A stretch of 8,333 nucleotides of DNA, taken from Fidelibacterota bacterium (GTDB lineage Bacteria > Fidelibacterota > Marinisomatia > Marinisomatales > J089). Below are positions 6,044 through 8,333 of this stretch, in pieces; positions within the stretch are counted from its first letter, which is position 1, and each line of letters opens with the position of its first letter. Location of the stretch: NCBI GenBank assembly GCA_003695105.1, contig RFIZ01000151.1, forward strand, positions 1 to 8,333, written 5' to 3'. The notes under the pieces are model-generated. The model was not told the origin of the DNA and did no database searches. It saw nothing but the letters and a program-made list of their open reading frames with translations. A program made the translations under genes and the position numbers.

Positions 6044-6077
6044 TTGATTTTCTACGAATTCCAGGAAAACAAATCCC

Positions 6078-7634
6078 ATGTCATCGATTGATTTTGCCCT
6101 GCTTTTTCATCTTCCCCGGGCCGGGAGTCCCGCTGGAGAGAAATTCCCGGAAACCCTGCGCTCGCTGGAAACTCAATCCCGTCCCGGCCACCAGTGGATT
6201 GCCCTGCAGGATCCCGACCCCGTACCCCTGCCGGAGCCCTACCGGACCCGGACCACGGTGATCCCCCCGGAAGAGACACCGGCGGCCCAACTTCTGACGG
6301 CCCTGCATACGGCCGAAACTACCGCCCTGGTTTACATCTATAACGCCACCCGACCTGTTCTGCTCAAATCCTCCGCCCTGGACATGCTGGCGCTGGTATT
6401 CAAACGTCATCCGGATGTTGCCTGGATTTATGCCGATTATGAACGGATCTCCGGGGAAGACGTGGAGGAAATCCATCTCCTCTCCCCGCATGAAGGTCGG
6501 GTCCGGGATAATCAGGATCAGGGGTATGTCTTTACACTGGATGTGGCCAAACTTCATCTGGCCGGCGGTGTGGATCCGGGGGTTCGATACCATCCCCTCT
6601 ACGATTTACGACTGCGGATGATGGAAGTGGGGGATGTGGTTCATATTTCCAACAAAATCCGGGGAAGCCTCTACCGGGTGGAAGTCCCGGCCCGGGGAGC
6701 TAACGTGTTCGATTATCTCCTGGCCAGTAAGGAGTCTCAGTTGGAAGCCGAACGGTTGCTCACCGATCACCTGCGCCGCATCCGCGCCTATCTGTCCCCC
6801 GACCTCCCCTACCGCCGGCGACCCGATCCCGAAGAACCGCCGGAGTTGAAAGCCAGTGTCATAATCCCGGTCTACCACCGCCCGGAATTCATCGGAACGG
6901 CCCTGGACAGTGTCCAGGCACAGACGGTGCCGGAGATTGAAGCCATCGTCGTGGTGAATGGAGGAGAGACGGATCCCACGATTCCCGTGGTCCGGGAATA
7001 TATGCCCGGAGGAAAGCGGTACCGTCCCGAAGCGCCGCCGGTGCGACTGATCGTGACGGATATCAATAACATCGGCTTCTGTCTTAATCTGGGTGTCCAG
7101 GCGGCCCGCGGTGAATTCTATGTCCAACTGGATTCCGATGACCGGCTGAAGCCGAATGCAGTGGAAACCATTTTGAATCTGTACCGGGAAAACCCCGAAA
7201 TCGGCATGGTCATCGGATCCTATGAAGTCTGGGAAAAACTGGATTCGGGCGAGATCGTCCGGGTAGAGGACATTCCGGTGGTCACCCATGAGGAATGGAC
7301 GGACGAAAACGGCCGCAACAATCTCCTGCGAATCAACGGAGCCGGTGCTCCCCGTTCTCTGCCCATTGCCGTCATCAAGGAAATGGGATGGTTCGGCATG
7401 AATGACGATCCCTATGCCCGGAACTACGGTGAAGATTATGACATGGTCCTGCATGTGAGTGAAACCTACCGAATCGGCCGGATCTATGAACCGATCTATG
7501 AAGTGATCCGGCATGCGGGAGGAACCGATCATAGCATCGACCAGGCCACAGTGGACCTGAATGACGAAGCCAAGGACCGGATGCGGTTGGAAGCCATTCG
7601 TCGCCGCCAGAAAATGAACCGGAAAGATCTATGA
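6078..7634 (+). CDS. two-domain family 2 glycosyltransferase with degenerate N-terminal half
   Basis: This 518-residue soluble protein has no membrane segments. Residues 257-480 form a GT2-type GT-A domain: KASVIIPVYHRPEFIGTALD at 258-277, a nucleotide-sugar region around VVVNGG (291-296), NIGFCLNLGVQAARGEF (331-347), the metal-binding DSDD at 352-355, and GEDYDM (451-456) carrying the likely catalytic acid. It should transfer a sugar from a nucleotide donor; donor and acceptor are unknown. Residues about 1-235 look like a second, decayed copy: YIYNATRPVLLK (86-97) lines up with the DSDD region and HPDVAWIYADYE (111-122) with NPEIGMVIGSYE, but both acidic motifs are lost. The ATG at 6078 follows AGGA at 6063-6066. 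The stop codon overlaps the next gene, a ROK-like kinase, as ATGA, so the two are probably co-translated and act on one sugar pathway. Cytoplasmic location is inferred. Confidence 0.85.
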   Translation: MSSIDFALLFHLPRAGSPAGEKFPETLRSLETQSRPGHQWIALQDPDPVPLPEPYRTRTTVIPPEETPAAQLLTALHTAETTALVYIYNATRPVLLKSSALDMLALVFKRHPDVAWIYADYERISGEDVEEIHLLSPHEGRVRDNQDQGYVFTLDVAKLHLAGGVDPGVRYHPLYDLRLRMMEVGDVVHISNKIRGSLYRVEVPARGANVFDYLLASKESQLEAERLLTDHLRRIRAYLSPDLPYRRRPDPEEPPELKASVIIPVYHRPEFIGTALDSVQAQTVPEIEAIVVVNGGETDPTIPVVREYMPGGKRYRPEAPPVRLIVTDINNIGFCLNLGVQAARGEFYVQLDSDDRLKPNAVETILNLYRENPEIGMVIGSYEVWEKLDSGEIVRVEDIPVVTHEEWTDENGRNNLLRINGAGAPRSLPIAVIKEMGWFGMNDDPYARNYGEDYDMVLHVSETYRIGRIYEPIYEVIRHAGGTDHSIDQATVDLNDEAKDRMRLEAIRRRQKMNRKDL

Positions 7635-8333
7635 CCGCTCCGGTTCTGATCGGGATCGACGGCGGAGCCACCAAAATTTCCGGCGCCGGAATCCGGCGGG
7701 ATCCCCGCACAGGACAGTTTACTTTCCGATCCGAACCGGTGGAAATACCGCTGGCGTCAACGGACTCTTTTTCCCCTGAATTCAAGCCGGTGGATCTGCA
7801 AAGCCAGTTGCAGGATCTGTCCCGGGGAGAATTTCACCTGACGGAGGCGGAAATTCGCCAGGGAACCGCTTTTGTAGAAGCCACCCGGCAGGTGATTCGA
7901 TCCTGTGTTCCCGGCGACTCTTCCCCGCCGATTCTGGTGGGAATCGGTCTGCCGGGATTGAAAACCGCCGACCGGCGCGGAATTTCCGCCATGGCCAACG
8001 GTCCCCGGATGCCGGAATTTTGCGCCGATCTGGAACGACTCCTGCGCCGGGATTCCATTTCCCTGCTGGCGCCCATTCATCATTTGGGCAGTGACGCCGA
8101 TTATTGCGGGTTGGGCGAGGAATATGCCGAAGAAGGGGCGTTTACCGGATGGGAGCATGCCTATTATCTGGGCGGCGGCACCGGAGCAGCTGATGCGCTC
8201 AAACTGAAAGGTGTTCTGTTGCCGCTGGATGCCACCAAAGACTGGCTGGCCAAGACCTGGGAATTACAAAGCCCTGAAGGGTTGTCGATGGAGCGCTTTG
8301 CCTCCGCCGGCGGTATTCAGGCCGTCTATGCCC
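7631..8333 (+). CDS. ROK/ASKHA-superfamily sugar kinase-like protein (partial, runs off the end)
   Basis: The frame opens with ATG at 7631, 4 nt after GGAAAG, and overlaps the glycosyltransferase stop by 4 bp. It stays open for 234 codons to the window end. Visible landmarks of a sugar kinase of the actin/hexokinase superfamily are the phosphate-1 loop VLIGIDGGATKISG (5-18), VGIGLPGLKTADRRG (103-117), a putative catalytic aspartate at 155 in LGSDADYCGLGEEYAEEGA (152-170), and a glycine-rich phosphate-2 loop YYLGGGTGAADALKLKG (178-194). The last three resemble ROK kinases, but the usual NDA is SDA here and the GTG.G. loop is GGGTGAAD. It may therefore phosphorylate a sugar or be a divergent relative. 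The region holding the ROK zinc motif is not in view. Residues about 21-75 form a longer N-terminal insertion than I expect for ROK. Confidence 0.75.
   Translation, partial: MTAPVLIGIDGGATKISGAGIRRDPRTGQFTFRSEPVEIPLASTDSFSPEFKPVDLQSQLQDLSRGEFHLTEAEIRQGTAFVEATRQVIRSCVPGDSSPPILVGIGLPGLKTADRRGISAMANGPRMPEFCADLERLLRRDSISLLAPIHHLGSDADYCGLGEEYAEEGAFTGWEHAYYLGGGTGAADALKLKGVLLPLDATKDWLAKTWELQSPEGLSMERFASAGGIQAVYA

Noticed and set aside
6026..6047. CRP or FNR binding site at the GTGATTAA palindrome
   Set aside because: TGTGA and TCAC are separated by 9 nt instead of 6, and the FNR pattern TTGAT-N4-ATCAA is absent. Only a generic dimeric regulator site can be argued.
6606..7532. Minus-strand open frame of 308 codons inside the glycosyltransferase gene
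   Set aside because: It is antisense to a clear GT2 domain, and its translation shows no recognisable motif or signal.
1..8333. CRISPR array, defence system, transposon, phage or tRNA/rRNA
   Set aside because: I found no regularly spaced repeats, terminal inverted repeats, transposase or nuclease motifs, or RNA-gene-like stretches. All long segments are explained by metabolic, respiratory or envelope genes.

Overview
The window reads as an ordinary, gene-dense bacterial chromosome segment. GC content is in the mid-fifties by eye, spacing is tight, and start and stop codons often overlap. Nothing in it looks like a phage, transposon, plasmid, CRISPR array, tRNA or rRNA. The aerobic respiratory gene order, the two small lipoproteins, the secreted EstA-type esterase and the general protein style suggest a Gram-negative member of the FCB-like groups (Marinimicrobia, Calditrichota or relatives). 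That placement is an impression from protein style and is weak.

Positions 1-3093 (+ strand) hold the distal part of a haem-copper cytochrome c oxidase operon. In order it encodes the last 36 codons of subunit I (ctaD), subunit III (ctaE), a small subunit IV (ctaF), a SCO-type copper chaperone, haem O synthase (ctaB) and a DUF420/CtaM-like membrane protein. All genes overlap or lie within 7 nt of the next. Together they supply the oxidase core, the copper for CuA, and the farnesylated haem. Subunit II (ctaC) and haem A synthase are not in view.

Positions 3090-4616 (- strand) hold a three-gene operon read towards the oxidase operon: a small lipoprotein, ribulose-phosphate 3-epimerase (rpe), and an RpiB-type sugar-phosphate isomerase. 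The last two form the isomerase/epimerase node of the non-oxidative pentose phosphate pathway. The RpiB has the Glu-type rather than the Cys-type active site. Its stop codon overlaps the stop codon of the last oxidase gene, with no terminator between them.

Positions 4617-4758 are a divergent intergenic region. A + strand lipoprotein follows at 4759-5124. It has a conserved-looking C-terminal beta domain and converges on a - strand secreted esterase of the EstA/tributyrin esterase type (5167-5967).

Positions 5968-6077 are a 110-bp AT-rich divergent promoter region with two perfect inverted repeats. One overlaps the likely -10 box of the esterase gene. To the right (+ strand) are a two-domain family 2 glycosyltransferase and, overlapping it by 4 bp, the start of a ROK/ASKHA-type sugar kinase that runs off the window end. 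The N-terminal half of the glycosyltransferase looks like a degenerate copy of its catalytic half. This pair plus its operator-like region is the least explained part of the window and the best candidate for an undescribed carbohydrate function. I did not find clear evidence of a wholly new system.
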